From NCBI GenBank assembly GCA_964550125.1, contig CAZJWC010000006.1, forward strand, positions 1 through 64,000: DNA of 64,000 bases, in the 5' to 3' direction. Position 1 is the stretch's first letter. The number at the start of each line of letters is the position of its first letter. The position numbers were made by a program, and so were the translations under genes. Below, piece by piece: positions 35,001 to 43,615 of the stretch. This DNA comes from CAZJWC01 sp964550125 (lineage in GTDB: Bacteria > Bacillota > Clostridia > Christensenellales > Borkfalkiaceae). The notes beneath the pieces were generated by a model. The model had not been told where the DNA came from. It saw only the letters and a program-made list of their open reading frames with translations, and ran no database searches.

Positions 35001-35421
35001 TGGCACGGTTACGCAAAGCGTTGGCTTCCTCGTCATCAATAATTGTAGAGTTAACATTGATATCAACAGCAAAAAAGTACCTTTTTAAAAGTTTTGCACA
35101 AAGGGAGTGAATAGTGCTTATGTCAGCAGAATTAACTAAAAAAAGCTCGTTTGAAAGCCTTGCTCTTTCCCCTTCGTCAACCTCGTTTATCTTTTTTATC
35201 AAAGACTCTTTGAGTTTATCTTTCATTTGATTAGCAGCCATTTTTGTAAAAGTTACTGCCAAAATATCATTAACCCCACAACTGCCTGACAAAATTAAAT
35301 CAGTTATTTTTTTAATCATAACAAAAGTCTTTCCACTACCTGCAGAAGCTGAAACAATCGCTTCACCTTTGCACTCAAGGGCAGTTTGCTGTTCTTTTGT
35401 AAGTTGTAGTTTTTCACTCAT
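32029..35421 (-). CDS. addA: Helicase-nuclease AddA
   Basis: 1130 residues, UvrD-like SF1 helicase: Walker A SASAGSGKTFV (about 24-34), DEYQDVNP, GDIKQSIYAFRG and VAMTRAQNDL, followed by the C-terminal nuclease domain with YIYDYKFTSKD (the DYK active-site motif). With AddB it resects double-strand breaks up to Chi and loads RecA. Overlaps the end of addB by 8 bases. Confidence 0.96.
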   Translation of the reverse strand: MSEKLQLTKEQQTALECKGEAIVSASAGSGKTFVMIKKITDLILSGSCGVNDILAVTFTKMAANQMKDKLKESLIKKINEVDEGERARLSNELFLVNSADISTIHSLCAKLLKRYFFAVDINVNSTIIDDEEANALRNRAIEMLFEEKYKNGDADFVFLLKIFAQASKNYKLKNEILKLYYKVVSIADYENTLRKTLERYDEKYFEEICSELLLLYKKRLGLILSLYEEAFCECKNFEKKVFEKYIRYFEERLDFIKELKSKDDFFSFANTIPPKFSMKPKVAEKLKDDAKLVAFDLKLKEIGKTFKLFIDGYIKKEYSKEEELAKFLNSKETAKAMTNLLLEFASLYQKLKRESFKLDFNDLEHYTLKLLSNENYRKQIAGSYKYIFIDEYQDVNPVQEAILSKLSTDNEFMVGDIKQSIYAFRGCKSDFFSNKFSYLNSIDKNALTLNANFRSSKQVVDAVNKVFCEIMTTQTAGLDYANSSLMVFGSKNTNGSYHIHCTSTLENEKKEVDEVYSVRDNVNAGKDKSSSEGKLITNLILNTVGKKDYKDRKYTFGDIVILVRNTTAKTKSIITELTNRGIPVSSRAEVNICQYSEIKQLIEILKYIDCPNQDIPLATTLKSPIANFSNEMLAQIRLYARENYPFTDTQPTFYECVEFYRQNQNDEISKKLNQFVRFMHGVKVMSTTSSVKEVFEMIISQKNFEFYYLTLPCGELRLRRVKRFLDEMRPNGVDLNIKGFLLRLKNLDYDIGLVEAGGLGAVRVLSIHASKGLEFPMVICAGMNNSINTQDSKSLIFFEDEYGIVTHSYNTQSLVRGNTLLRLLMNEKRKLETSKNEMFLFYVAMTRAQNDLHLIFTKRENFLLANVPYAKSYANFVNINDEELDDVPCVREELEKEKRQFLASYREKEKIEEIAKKLAFEYTDERFKESSLDTTASKLVALEYSEFVKEDMTEKNVIQLSDEDVIDTDKKFKANERGTAYHKFLELIDFNNINSIEDELDKNSSSLESYKDLLSTDKLQKILSMDCFTRIKGLKIMQECDFATTLDGKALLLDYDKVFVTGSIDLLAVGDNECYIYDYKFTSKDKESLKTIYLPQLRLYSEVVKKSYPDKKIKVSLINIKKQEEIFIEI

Positions 35422-38400
35422 CTCTTTTACCTCTCGTTAGGGCGATAATGTTCTCTTTTTTAACCTCGCCAACACTTCTTTCATTGCCTGAAATTCCGTC
35501 ATCAAACATACACATACCCTGCAGACTACAAAACATACAGGCATCTTTATAAGGAGATGGTTTAATAAACCCCTCTCGTATTTCACGAACGGCTTGTTTA
35601 GTAACCAACAACGAATAGTCGATAAAGTCGTTAAACTCCTCATCAGTCATACCCTTTGACGACCTGTCTCCAATTTTTCCGTCAAAAATTTTACTCTTTT
35701 CACCTTCAATAATATTATTATCAAGTGCTTTAATAATCCCTTCATCTTTATTATAAAAACCAGTCATTGTAAAGCCAACTTCTTCTTGGTCTTTATACTG
35801 CACGCTAGCAGGAAAATAAAAAGTTCCTGCAGGTTTTTTACCTAAAGAGGTAAGTGCCTTTAAATAAAGTTGCAGTTGCAGTTTTTTGCCAACATAGTAG
35901 GAAGTTATAGAGGTATCTTTTGAAAAGCCCGTTTTATAGTCAATCACTCTCACATAATCTTGCCACTCGTCAACTCTATCAATTTTTCCAAAAACATAGG
36001 TGTCTTTATCTATTTCAATTTTAGAAATCTCATTTTCCTTTATGCTATTAAACTCAACTTCTGCACCCAAAATTGAAAATGAGGACTGTTTTATTTGACT
36101 TATCATTGCTTTTGCAATAACAACATTTTCCTCAATCAATGCCTTTGCTGTCCACTCTCCACTAGGTAAATCAAAAATACTTGAATAAGGCTGAACGGAA
36201 AGAAGTTTCATCGCTTTTTCCTTGGCAAATTCCCCACACTCCTCCACGCTTATTTGAGAATTTGATTTATAATACTCGGCAAGGTCTTGTAAAATCTCAT
36301 GGGTGAAATTTCCATAATCATACTCCATAAGATTTTTTTCCTCTCTTGTAGAAAGTTTTAAACCTTTATCGCAAAAAGTTTTATAAGGACAGCCAAAATA
36401 CCCTTCTAACGTTGTAGGAGCAATATTACTTGATTTTAAAAGCAATTCTTTTAAAAGAGGTAAAGTAGATTCATCTTCTAATCCGTTATTTTTTTTGTAT
36501 AAAAACTCGTCTATCTTCTCTTGGGCGTTTTCATTTTTTTCTAAATTATATTTTTGCATTGCAAAATACAAAGTATCGCACTCTTGTTTATCACTCTCAT
36601 TTCCATTTAGGTAACTTGTTACCTTTGAAGCAAATTTATTGGGGAGAATTTTTGAAGAAGGGAACAAGTCCTTTTTCTCAAACCCTTTTTCAAAAAGATT
36701 TAACAGGTAAGTTACAACCTCGCTTTCCACTTGTTCTTCGCCTGAACTAAATTTTGGCATTGAAAGATAAAGTCTCTCACTAAAAGGCAGTATTGATAAG
36801 CAGGTTCTTTCTAGGTTAATCGTACTGTTTAAAGTTGCTCTTTCAAAAATGTTTATACCTTTAGTGGAAAGTTCTTCTCTTTCTAAATCACATAAAAATG
36901 AGGTATCTGTATCGTATACGGGGTAACCCAATGTAAAGCCAAGTGCAAGCAGATATTTTTTTCTTTCAACAATAGGCTCGTCAATAGACTTAACGGTTAC
37001 TGCATATCTAGTTTTTTCGTTAAGTTTGATGTTTGTTTTTGAAAGTCTATCCTTTATTAAGTTTGTAAACTCTAAAAGGGTGATTTTTCTGTCCCCTGAC
37101 AAGATAGCAAGTGAATTTAAAATTTTTATTATCTTATCAAACCCTTCAAAAATGAACTTACTTCTACTCTCAAAAAACAGTTGTGCATTAGCATCAACCA
37201 TCTCGTACTTTGTAGTCAATGTGAGAATTTTATCTACATAATTTTTTAGGGTGTCCTCACTATTGAATTGACTGACAATCTCTAAAAACTTTTCACGCAA
37301 TTCTTCAAACAGAGAGGCTGACTCTACCTCCTTTTTAATTTGATTTTTAATGCCACCCATAAAGTTAGCATATTTTAAAAGATAGTTTTCGTATAGGCTA
37401 CTATCTTCGCTTGTAGCAAAAAAAGGATTTGACAACACGGAATAAACACAGTTTGATGAAAGCAAACTATTTATAGAATCAAAAACTGAAATCCAAAATT
37501 CAGCAAAGGGGTGGGAAATTACAGCCTTGCTATACTCATAAGACAGGGGTATATTATATAGTTGAAAGTACTTTTTTATATACCCTTCATACAAAGGTAA
37601 AGAGGTAACCGTTAAGCAAATATCGTCTGCTTTTTCCCCCTCATACAACAACTCTTTAATTTTAGCACAAGCATATTCAACTTCCTCGTCCTCATCTGCA
37701 AACTTATTTACTACCACCCTATCCGTAACCTTCTTTTCGCAAGTTAATGTAGGGTAAAAGAGATTTTCTTCAAGAATTTTCACCTCATCAATCTTTTCCC
37801 CTTCAAAGTAGGTTTTTTCAAAATCAAGTTTTGCAAGTTGATTTAAAATTATATTTGAATAAAAGGACTTGCCACCATTACAAAGTAAGGTTAAACTTTT
37901 TGAATTTAAAAATAGGCAATCAATTATTTTTAATTCAACCTTACTAAAAGAGGAATAACCAAAAACGTAAAAATTTGTCCTTTGGGTTGTTCTATCGTTT
38001 TTTAAGATTTTTAAAGTTGAATTAAGGCAATCAACCTCATCACAATATCCACTTTGAAGAAACTCCTGGTATTTTTCGTATAAAAAAGAGAGGTCTTTAA
38101 TCTTCTTATTTAAAACCTCATTTTCGCTTTCAAATTGTTTTAAATGTTTAAAATCAATGGCATTACTTTTTAAAAGTTTAATAGTATCTACAATTATTTC
38201 ACCACAGTTTTTAGAAAGTTTGCCACCTGAAATTAAAGATAACCTTGATAAATTTTCATCTATTATTTGTTGCATTTTGCAATTTGCGTTTTCACTAGAC
38301 AATCTATTTTTTAAAAGTTCGTTTGAACCAAAACACACAAAATCCTCAATGCTTGTATTTAATAGGATACCCATTTTAGTTGAAAGATAAGTCTTTAACT

Positions 38401-38512
38401 CATCTCTATATTCTTTAGGACAAAAAATCACATTTTTCTCATCACTTAAATTTTGACTAACATACTCAATTTGCTCTAAATTAGATTTGCATATCACCAG
38501 TTTATTTTTCAT
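35414..38512 (-). CDS. addB: Helicase-nuclease subunit AddB
   Basis: 1032 residues. Inactive helicase-like N-terminal half without a Walker A motif, then the C-terminal nuclease domain with RVIDYKTGFSK. Four iron-sulfur Cys are visible: one in FGCPYKTFC and three in CMFCSLQGMC, forming the staple that closes the nuclease domain. The missing ATP site in the N-terminal half is as expected for divergent Clostridial AddB. Precedes and overlaps addA. Confidence 0.93.
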   Translation of the reverse strand: MKNKLVICKSNLEQIEYVSQNLSDEKNVIFCPKEYRDELKTYLSTKMGILLNTSIEDFVCFGSNELLKNRLSSENANCKMQQIIDENLSRLSLISGGKLSKNCGEIIVDTIKLLKSNAIDFKHLKQFESENEVLNKKIKDLSFLYEKYQEFLQSGYCDEVDCLNSTLKILKNDRTTQRTNFYVFGYSSFSKVELKIIDCLFLNSKSLTLLCNGGKSFYSNIILNQLAKLDFEKTYFEGEKIDEVKILEENLFYPTLTCEKKVTDRVVVNKFADEDEEVEYACAKIKELLYEGEKADDICLTVTSLPLYEGYIKKYFQLYNIPLSYEYSKAVISHPFAEFWISVFDSINSLLSSNCVYSVLSNPFFATSEDSSLYENYLLKYANFMGGIKNQIKKEVESASLFEELREKFLEIVSQFNSEDTLKNYVDKILTLTTKYEMVDANAQLFFESRSKFIFEGFDKIIKILNSLAILSGDRKITLLEFTNLIKDRLSKTNIKLNEKTRYAVTVKSIDEPIVERKKYLLALGFTLGYPVYDTDTSFLCDLEREELSTKGINIFERATLNSTINLERTCLSILPFSERLYLSMPKFSSGEEQVESEVVTYLLNLFEKGFEKKDLFPSSKILPNKFASKVTSYLNGNESDKQECDTLYFAMQKYNLEKNENAQEKIDEFLYKKNNGLEDESTLPLLKELLLKSSNIAPTTLEGYFGCPYKTFCDKGLKLSTREEKNLMEYDYGNFTHEILQDLAEYYKSNSQISVEECGEFAKEKAMKLLSVQPYSSIFDLPSGEWTAKALIEENVVIAKAMISQIKQSSFSILGAEVEFNSIKENEISKIEIDKDTYVFGKIDRVDEWQDYVRVIDYKTGFSKDTSITSYYVGKKLQLQLYLKALTSLGKKPAGTFYFPASVQYKDQEEVGFTMTGFYNKDEGIIKALDNNIIEGEKSKIFDGKIGDRSSKGMTDEEFNDFIDYSLLVTKQAVREIREGFIKPSPYKDACMFCSLQGMCMFDDGISGNERSVGEVKKENIIALTRGKRDE

Positions 38513-38586
38513 TTTTCCTAATCCTTTCTATTTGTTACATTATTATAGCATACTTTAAGTAATTTTACATTTGTATACCTTTTGTT

Positions 38587-38615
38587 TTTACAAAAAAAAT
38601 TTTTTATGCTATAAT
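38587..38615 (+). promoter_or_regulatory. Promoter of the lipoprotein gene at 38658
   Basis: TTTACA (38587-38592), 17 bases, TATAAT (38610-38615). A minus-strand TATAAT for addB lies within 70 bp, making this a divergent promoter region. Confidence 0.65.
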
Positions 38616-38657
38616 CTTGTACAAATAATAAAAAGGCATTTGCCATTATGGAGTATT

Positions 38658-39620
38658 ATGAAGAAAAAACTTTCTTTTTTAGTAATTATATGCAGTGTAA
38701 TTTTTGTCTTGTCTGCTTGTTCAAGCAGTGCGACTGTATCTTTTGACTCAAACTGGAACAAGGATACATCAATTAGAAAAATCAGTTCATCAATAAATGA
38801 AAAGATGACTTATACAGTATCTTATACAGAACCTGAAAACCCTAGCAGTGATTTAAAAATAGAATCAATGACAGGCACTTACACTACACAACTTACTTCA
38901 GTTATTCCTGAAGGAAAAGAAGAATACTACTACAAACTTGATACCCGTTTAGATGTAGCCGTTAAATATAACGACAGTGATGAGGTTTACAACGACTGGA
39001 CGGAAACCTCTTGCATTTTTTCAAATATTGATAGAGCATTATATCCGTTACAAAGTGAAAGAAAGGTATATAGCCATACTCCCACAACAAAAAGTTCAAA
39101 AACGGTGATGAATTATTCCGTTAAAACAACCTATGAAGATGGCAATGCAAATGTAATTTCAGTTGATAACGGAGTTGACCACCCCACTGAAGAATACGCC
39201 ACGATAAAAGATATAACCAAACTTGGCTACTATACTTTTGACAATGAACAACTAATCTTTGCTTTGAGAGGATTTAACCTTGAGGAACAAAACTTTCAAC
39301 TTAATTTAAGTATAGTTGACAGTTTGGGTGGAGACAGAAAGACAATGTATCTTTCAACAAAGGAATCGGTTGAAAAGGAATATTCAAACATAAACTGGAA
39401 TAATGAAAGGACTTTTGATAATGAAAAAATAACAACAAATGTTGCTCAACTTTCATACAGTTCAACAATGAAAGGAACTACTAAAGAGTATCACATTGCT
39501 AAAAAAATTTCTAACGAGTTTAACACTTACAGAAATGTACTATTAAAGATTGTTAGTCCCATGGCTTATAATTTAGGCACAATCAATTACGATTTAACTG
39601 AATATATTTTTTCAGTATAA
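38658..39620 (+). CDS. Lipoprotein of unknown function
   Basis: 320 residues. A signal peptide (KKKLSFLVIICSVIFVLSAC) ends in lipobox LSAC, so it is anchored on the outer face of the membrane. The mature part is beta-rich with many Thr, Ser and Tyr. I picked ATG 38658, which has GGAG close upstream; the frame is open further upstream. Monocistronic, divergent from addB. No family recognised. Confidence 0.75.
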   Translation: MKKKLSFLVIICSVIFVLSACSSSATVSFDSNWNKDTSIRKISSSINEKMTYTVSYTEPENPSSDLKIESMTGTYTTQLTSVIPEGKEEYYYKLDTRLDVAVKYNDSDEVYNDWTETSCIFSNIDRALYPLQSERKVYSHTPTTKSSKTVMNYSVKTTYEDGNANVISVDNGVDHPTEEYATIKDITKLGYYTFDNEQLIFALRGFNLEEQNFQLNLSIVDSLGGDRKTMYLSTKESVEKEYSNINWNNERTFDNEKITTNVAQLSYSSTMKGTTKEYHIAKKISNEFNTYRNVLLKIVSPMAYNLGTINYDLTEYIFSV

Positions 39621-39623
39621 ATT

Positions 39624-39656
39624 AAAACGCATCACTTTAAAGTGATGCGTTTTTTG
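39624..39656. terminator. Bidirectional terminator (perfect palindrome)
   Basis: A 30-bp perfect palindrome centred at 39638/39639 (ACGCATCACTTT half-site) with T and A runs, between the lipoprotein gene and convergent hpt. Confidence 0.85.
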
Positions 39657-40196
39657 TTATTTTTCATATATACTTCTTTTTAATACACCTATGTATGAAA
39701 GATTTCTATACTTTTCTGCATAATCTAATCCATAACCAATAATAAACTCATCAGGAATATCAAAACCAACATAGTCAGGTTCGATATCACACACTCTGCG
39801 TTCCTTCTTATCAAGCAATGTGCAAATTTTAATTGACTTAGGATTTCTTGAAAACAACAATCTCTTTAGGTAGGACAAAGTATAACCAGAGTCAACTATA
39901 TCTTCTACAATGATAATATGTTTATTTTCAATGCTTGTATCAAGGTCTTTAATAATCTTAACTTCGCCCGATGATTTTGTACTCAATCCATAAGAGGAGA
40001 TTGACATAAAATCAATTTCAATAGGAATAGAAATTGCTCTAATTAAATCGGCAAAGAAAACCACACTACCCTTTAAAATACATACAAGCAATGGTTTTTC
40101 ATCTTTAAAATCATTAGACAATTCTTTTCCTAAACTTTCAACCTTTTCAGCAATTTGCTCCTTTGTAAGCAAAATTTTTTCAACGTCATTTTGCAT
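39657..40196 (-). CDS. hpt: Hypoxanthine phosphoribosyltransferase
   Basis: 179 residues; PRPP-binding motif IIIVEDIVDSGYTL and CILKGSVVFFADL are typical. It salvages hypoxanthine and guanine. It begins one base after the tilS stop, the tilS-hpt order common in Bacillota (ftsH is not adjacent here). Confidence 0.95.
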   Translation of the reverse strand: MQNDVEKILLTKEQIAEKVESLGKELSNDFKDEKPLLVCILKGSVVFFADLIRAISIPIEIDFMSISSYGLSTKSSGEVKIIKDLDTSIENKHIIIVEDIVDSGYTLSYLKRLLFSRNPKSIKICTLLDKKERRVCDIEPDYVGFDIPDEFIIGYGLDYAEKYRNLSYIGVLKRSIYEK

Positions 40197-40197
40197 T

Positions 40198-41484
40198 TTA
40201 TTCTCCTTTCATTTGTATTTTATAAATTTTTTTTGTCTGTTCGGTTACTTTTACGCTTTCGCTAATTTCAATACCACAAACGACCAATACCTCACTTCCT
40301 TTACAAATAAGAGGAAGTTGATTTCTTTCTCTAATCGGGATTTTTTTATCAGTGAGATAATCACACAGTTTTTTACTATTACCACCAAATTTATTAAAAG
40401 TATCTCCAAACCGTTTATTTCTAATCTTTGCTCCCAATAAAAGACTGCCATCTACAAACAGCACACCCTTTTCGTCCGTTCGTTTTTCTACACTTTCAAT
40501 AATAAGGATTTTATCATTTAGTTTAATTTCACCAACATAAAAATCAAACTCATAGTCCTTCGTTGTTTCCTTTTTGTACAAACAAATTTTATCATACTCT
40601 CTTACTGCCACAATTCCTTGAGGTAAATTGATTGAACTTCCATTTTCTTTTAAAACAAGAGAACATACATCATCAATATGCGTTTTTGTATAGTCCTTTT
40701 TAATTCCTAAATCCCACATTGCTAAAATTATAGCACGAGATAATAAGGATTTAGGGTTGTCAATACCAACCTTAATTACACTTGAACACTTTTCAATAAG
40801 TTTTTTTGACATATCAAAAAGGCAGTCGTTGTCCTCTTGAGCAATTTTTGAAAGTCTAAAAATAGACTCATCTACTTGAGGGAAATCTTCCTTTATTTGA
40901 GGAAAAATTACATTACGCAACCTATTGCGAGTATAATCGTTTGAAAAGTTAGTTTCATCAGTAACAAAATCAACACCATTTGATGCAAGATAGTTTAAAA
41001 TTTGTTCTTTTGTAAAACTTATTAGAGGGCGTATAAATTTATCAGTATCCGTTATTCCTGTAAGTCCCGTAAGTCCCGTTCCTCTAAATAAATTAAACAA
41101 TACGGTTTCAGCGTTGTCTTCTTTATGATGAGCCGTTGCAACAAAATGAGCATTACTCTCCTTTAACGCTCTTTCAAAGCATTGATAACGAAGTATTCTT
41201 GCCCCTTCCTCTAAACTTGTTTTGTTTTGGTTTGAAAAGGTTAAGGCATCAACTTTATATCCTAAAAACTCAATTCCGTTTTTTTTGCAATATTCCTCAA
41301 CAAAAAGAGAATCTTTAATTGAACTCTCCTCTCTAATTCCGTGCTCAACATTTACAACACAAAACTCCACCAAATGCTGTTTTGCATTGCTTAAAAACAA
41401 ATGCAACAAACACATTGAATCAGCACCACCTGAACAGGCAATACAAACCTTTTTGTTTTTATATTTTGAAAAATCAATAGTCAT
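40198..41484 (-). CDS. tilS: tRNA(Ile)-lysidine synthetase
   Basis: 428 residues with the PP-loop CIACSGGADSMCLL, the HHKEDNAETVLFNLFRGTGLTG signature and the C-terminal substrate-binding domain (NKFGGNSKKLCDYLTDKKIP). It converts C34 of tRNA-Ile(CAT) to lysidine. The tRNA-Ile(CAT) itself is not in the window; the CAT tRNA at 41762 looks like elongator Met. Confidence 0.95.
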   Translation of the reverse strand: MTIDFSKYKNKKVCIACSGGADSMCLLHLFLSNAKQHLVEFCVVNVEHGIREESSIKDSLFVEEYCKKNGIEFLGYKVDALTFSNQNKTSLEEGARILRYQCFERALKESNAHFVATAHHKEDNAETVLFNLFRGTGLTGLTGITDTDKFIRPLISFTKEQILNYLASNGVDFVTDETNFSNDYTRNRLRNVIFPQIKEDFPQVDESIFRLSKIAQEDNDCLFDMSKKLIEKCSSVIKVGIDNPKSLLSRAIILAMWDLGIKKDYTKTHIDDVCSLVLKENGSSINLPQGIVAVREYDKICLYKKETTKDYEFDFYVGEIKLNDKILIIESVEKRTDEKGVLFVDGSLLLGAKIRNKRFGDTFNKFGGNSKKLCDYLTDKKIPIRERNQLPLICKGSEVLVVCGIEISESVKVTEQTKKIYKIQMKGE

Positions 41485-41590
41485 TTATCACCAAAATAAT
41501 AGTTGTTTTTGACATTATACCACAAGTGGTAAATAATTGTTTTATTTTTCAAATAATTTTAAAAATTTTTTTAAAATTGTTAAAAAAAGG

Positions 41591-41618
41591 TTGACAAAGT
41601 GTTATCACTTATTATAAA
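41591..41618 (+). promoter_or_regulatory. Promoter of the tRNA operon
   Basis: Perfect TTGACA (41591-41596), 16 bases, TATAAA (41613-41618), 33 bases before tRNA-fMet. Confidence 0.75.
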
Positions 41619-41650
41619 ATTACATAGCGTCTTGAGAAAGACGGCTATAT

Positions 41651-41727
<77 letters not shown>

Positions 41728-41761
41728 GTTAGTTAACATGTACTAATGATGAATAATAAAT

Positions 41762-41838
41762 GGCGGCGTAGCTTAGTTGGTTATAGCGGCCGGTTCATAC
41801 CCGGCAGGTCGTTGGTTCGAATCCGACCGCCGCTACCA
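41762..41838 (+). tRNA. Elongator tRNA-Met(CAT)
   Basis: 77 bases, CCA encoded; anticodon CAT in loop TTCATAC. The body (GGCGGCGTAGCTTAG and the CCGCCGCTACCA end) closely follows the known Bacillus elongator Met rather than lysidine tRNA-Ile. Confidence 0.92.
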
Positions 41839-41907
41839 ATAGTACATTATCGATTATGTTATATGTTGACAATCAAAAAATAGATTGCCAACTAGGTAAC
41901 ATATTAT

Positions 41908-41982
41908 GGCCCCTTGGTCAAGCGGTCAAGACATCGCCCTTTCACGGCGGTAACGCGAGTTCGATTCTCGCAGGGGTCACCA
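41908..41982 (+). tRNA. tRNA-Glu(TTC)
   Basis: 75 bases, CCA encoded; anticodon TTC in loop CTTTCAC; GGCCCCTTGGTCAAGCGG is the standard glutamate start. Spacing to the previous tRNA is 69 bases. Confidence 0.96.
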
Positions 41983-41986
41983 AAAA

Positions 41987-42030
41987 AAAGCATTTTTAAG
42001 CAAAAACAGGCTTAAAAGTGCTTTTTTTCT
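41987..42030 (+). terminator. Terminator of the tRNA operon
   Basis: A long stem (GCATTTTTAAGC with GCTTAAAAGTGC) followed by TTTTTTTCTT, a few bases after the tRNA-Glu CCA. Confidence 0.85.
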
Positions 42031-42046
42031 TGTCTTTTTGCCTTTA

Positions 42047-42093
42047 CGGTGTCGAAAATCGGCGTCAAAACTATTCTTTTTTCGGTGTCAAAA
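42047..42093 (+). repeat. Three short direct repeats (CGGTGTCAAAA-type)
   Basis: CGGTGTCGAAAA at 42047, CGGCGTCAAAA at 42060 and CGGTGTCAAAA at 42083, spaced 13 and 23 bases, upstream of the promoter array of the methyltransferase gene. They could be protein-binding sites; no pairing to a known operator. Confidence 0.4.
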
Positions 42094-42141
42094 ACAAATG
42101 TTTCCTTACATTTCACAAAGCACCTCTTTTTTCTCACACTT

Positions 42142-42276
42142 TTGCTTTGCAAAAATATTTATGTTATAATTTTAATAAAGTGTGTGGCAATAGTTGCAAT
42201 TTCGGGGAAAATTTGTTAAAATATTTTTGTAGATAATATCGCAAGGCTTGCAATTTAGGATTGATTTTGCTATAAT
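42142..42276 (+). promoter_or_regulatory. Three stacked promoters of the methyltransferase gene
   Basis: P1 TTGCTT-17-TATAAT (42142-42170), P2 TTGCAA-17-TAAAAT (42194-42222), P3 TTGCAA-17-TATAAT (42248-42276). All have 17-base spacers, and their -10 boxes lie 52-54 bases apart. Sequence around them is partly repeated (TTGCAATTT at P2 and P3; AAAGTG after P1 and P3). Confidence 0.65.
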
Positions 42277-42317
42277 ATTTATGAAAGTGGCGATTTCAAT
42301 TTGTAAGGAGAAAAATT

Positions 42318-43526
42318 ATGGCTTATAGATTAGTTTCTTTATTTTCGGGTGCAGGTGGTATGGATAAGGGTTTCCATAACGCTGGCTTTGATATTGTATG
42401 GGCTAACGATTTTGATAAAGATGCCGTAAATACTTATAAAAAGAATTTTGGCGACCATATTGTTTTGGGGGATATTACTAAAATACCAAGTAGTGATATA
42501 CCTGATAATATCGACGTTGTTATTGGTGGCTTCCCTTGTCAAGGATTCTCCGTAAACAATACAAAAAGAAACATGGAAGACAAACGCAATTTTTTATATA
42601 AGGAATTATTGAGAATTGTAAAAGATAAGCAGCCAAAAGTATTTGTTGCAGAAAATGTTAAAGGATTACTTTCTATGGAAAAAGGGAAAGTAATTGAAAT
42701 GATAAAAAAAGATTTTGAAGAATTAGGATATACTGTAGAATATCGCTTACTTTTGGCGGCTGAATATGGTGTTCCTGAATTAAGGGAAAGAGTTATAATC
42801 ATTGGCAATAGATTAGGTGTGAAAAATTTATATCCAAGTCCAACGCATACTACTGAATATAAGCATTATAAATTTAACCCCAAACTTCCTAAAACGCCAA
42901 CGGTAGAAGAAAGCATTGGCTTTTTAGCCGATGAACGTTTAAGAGATTTTCCTTTTAATTGTAATGGAAGAAATATTAGCGACCATATTGCATCAGAAAA
43001 AGTTGCCGATACTTTTTGGGGTAGAAAATACCCCGTAAATCAGCACGATATTTGTGATTATTTAAAATATTGGAGAGCAAAGTCAGGTTGGACTACTTCT
43101 AAAATAGACGCACACTTTGGATATAAATATACTGCTGGGCATTGGTTTAGAAAAGATAATAATTCAGGTAGTATTCCAAAACCAAGCGATTGGTGGGAAT
43201 TAAAGAAAATTCTTGGCTTTGACGATAAATATGACAAGCAAGTCACCACGCTTGAATTGAAAGATATTACTTTTGAACAAAGTTTAAGAATTTCAAATTG
43301 GGATAGACCTAGCGATACTATTACTGCAACGCAACCTGAAATACACCCTAATAAAATGCGTAGATTGTCAGTAAGAGAGTGTGCGATTATTCAAACATTC
43401 CCTGACGAATTTGAATTTACAGGTAGTTTAAATTCTAAATATAGACAAATAGGAAATGCAGTTCCCGTTTTAATGGCAACAAAAATTGCAGAAAAAGTAA
43501 AAGAAATGTTAGATATGAGCAAATAA
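42318..43526 (+). CDS. DNA (cytosine-5)-methyltransferase of a type II R-M system
   Basis: 402 residues with the C5 motifs in order: I LFSGAGGMDKGF, II ANDFDKDA, IV GGFPCQGFS with nucleophile Cys74, VI VAENVKG, VIII LRERVIIIGNR, IX/X SVRECAIIQTFPD and YRQIGNAVP. The target-recognition domain lies between VIII and IX (about 215-335), with a KYTAGHWFR...SIPKPSDWWELK segment more often seen in amino-methyltransferases. It protects host DNA from the nuclease encoded next. AAGGAG eight bases before the ATG. Confidence 0.93.
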   Translation: MAYRLVSLFSGAGGMDKGFHNAGFDIVWANDFDKDAVNTYKKNFGDHIVLGDITKIPSSDIPDNIDVVIGGFPCQGFSVNNTKRNMEDKRNFLYKELLRIVKDKQPKVFVAENVKGLLSMEKGKVIEMIKKDFEELGYTVEYRLLLAAEYGVPELRERVIIIGNRLGVKNLYPSPTHTTEYKHYKFNPKLPKTPTVEESIGFLADERLRDFPFNCNGRNISDHIASEKVADTFWGRKYPVNQHDICDYLKYWRAKSGWTTSKIDAHFGYKYTAGHWFRKDNNSGSIPKPSDWWELKKILGFDDKYDKQVTTLELKDITFEQSLRISNWDRPSDTITATQPEIHPNKMRRLSVRECAIIQTFPDEFEFTGSLNSKYRQIGNAVPVLMATKIAEKVKEMLDMSK

Positions 43527-43556
43527 GGGGGCAAAAAAGCCCCCTTTATATTTTGT
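43525..43556 (+). terminator. Terminator between methyltransferase and endonuclease genes
   Basis: AAGGGGGC (43525-43532) pairs with GCCCCCTT (43539-43546), loop of six A, then TATATTTTG. It separates the two R-M genes transcriptionally. Confidence 0.8.
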
Positions 43557-43584
43557 TTGATTTTTCGGCAATATATGATATAAT
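43557..43584 (+). promoter_or_regulatory. Promoter of the restriction endonuclease gene
   Basis: TTGATT (43557-43562), 16 bases, TATAAT (43579-43584), 31 bases before the ATG and directly after the terminator. Confidence 0.65.
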
Positions 43585-43615
43585 ATTCATAAAATTTACA
43601 AAGGAGTTAATTTTA

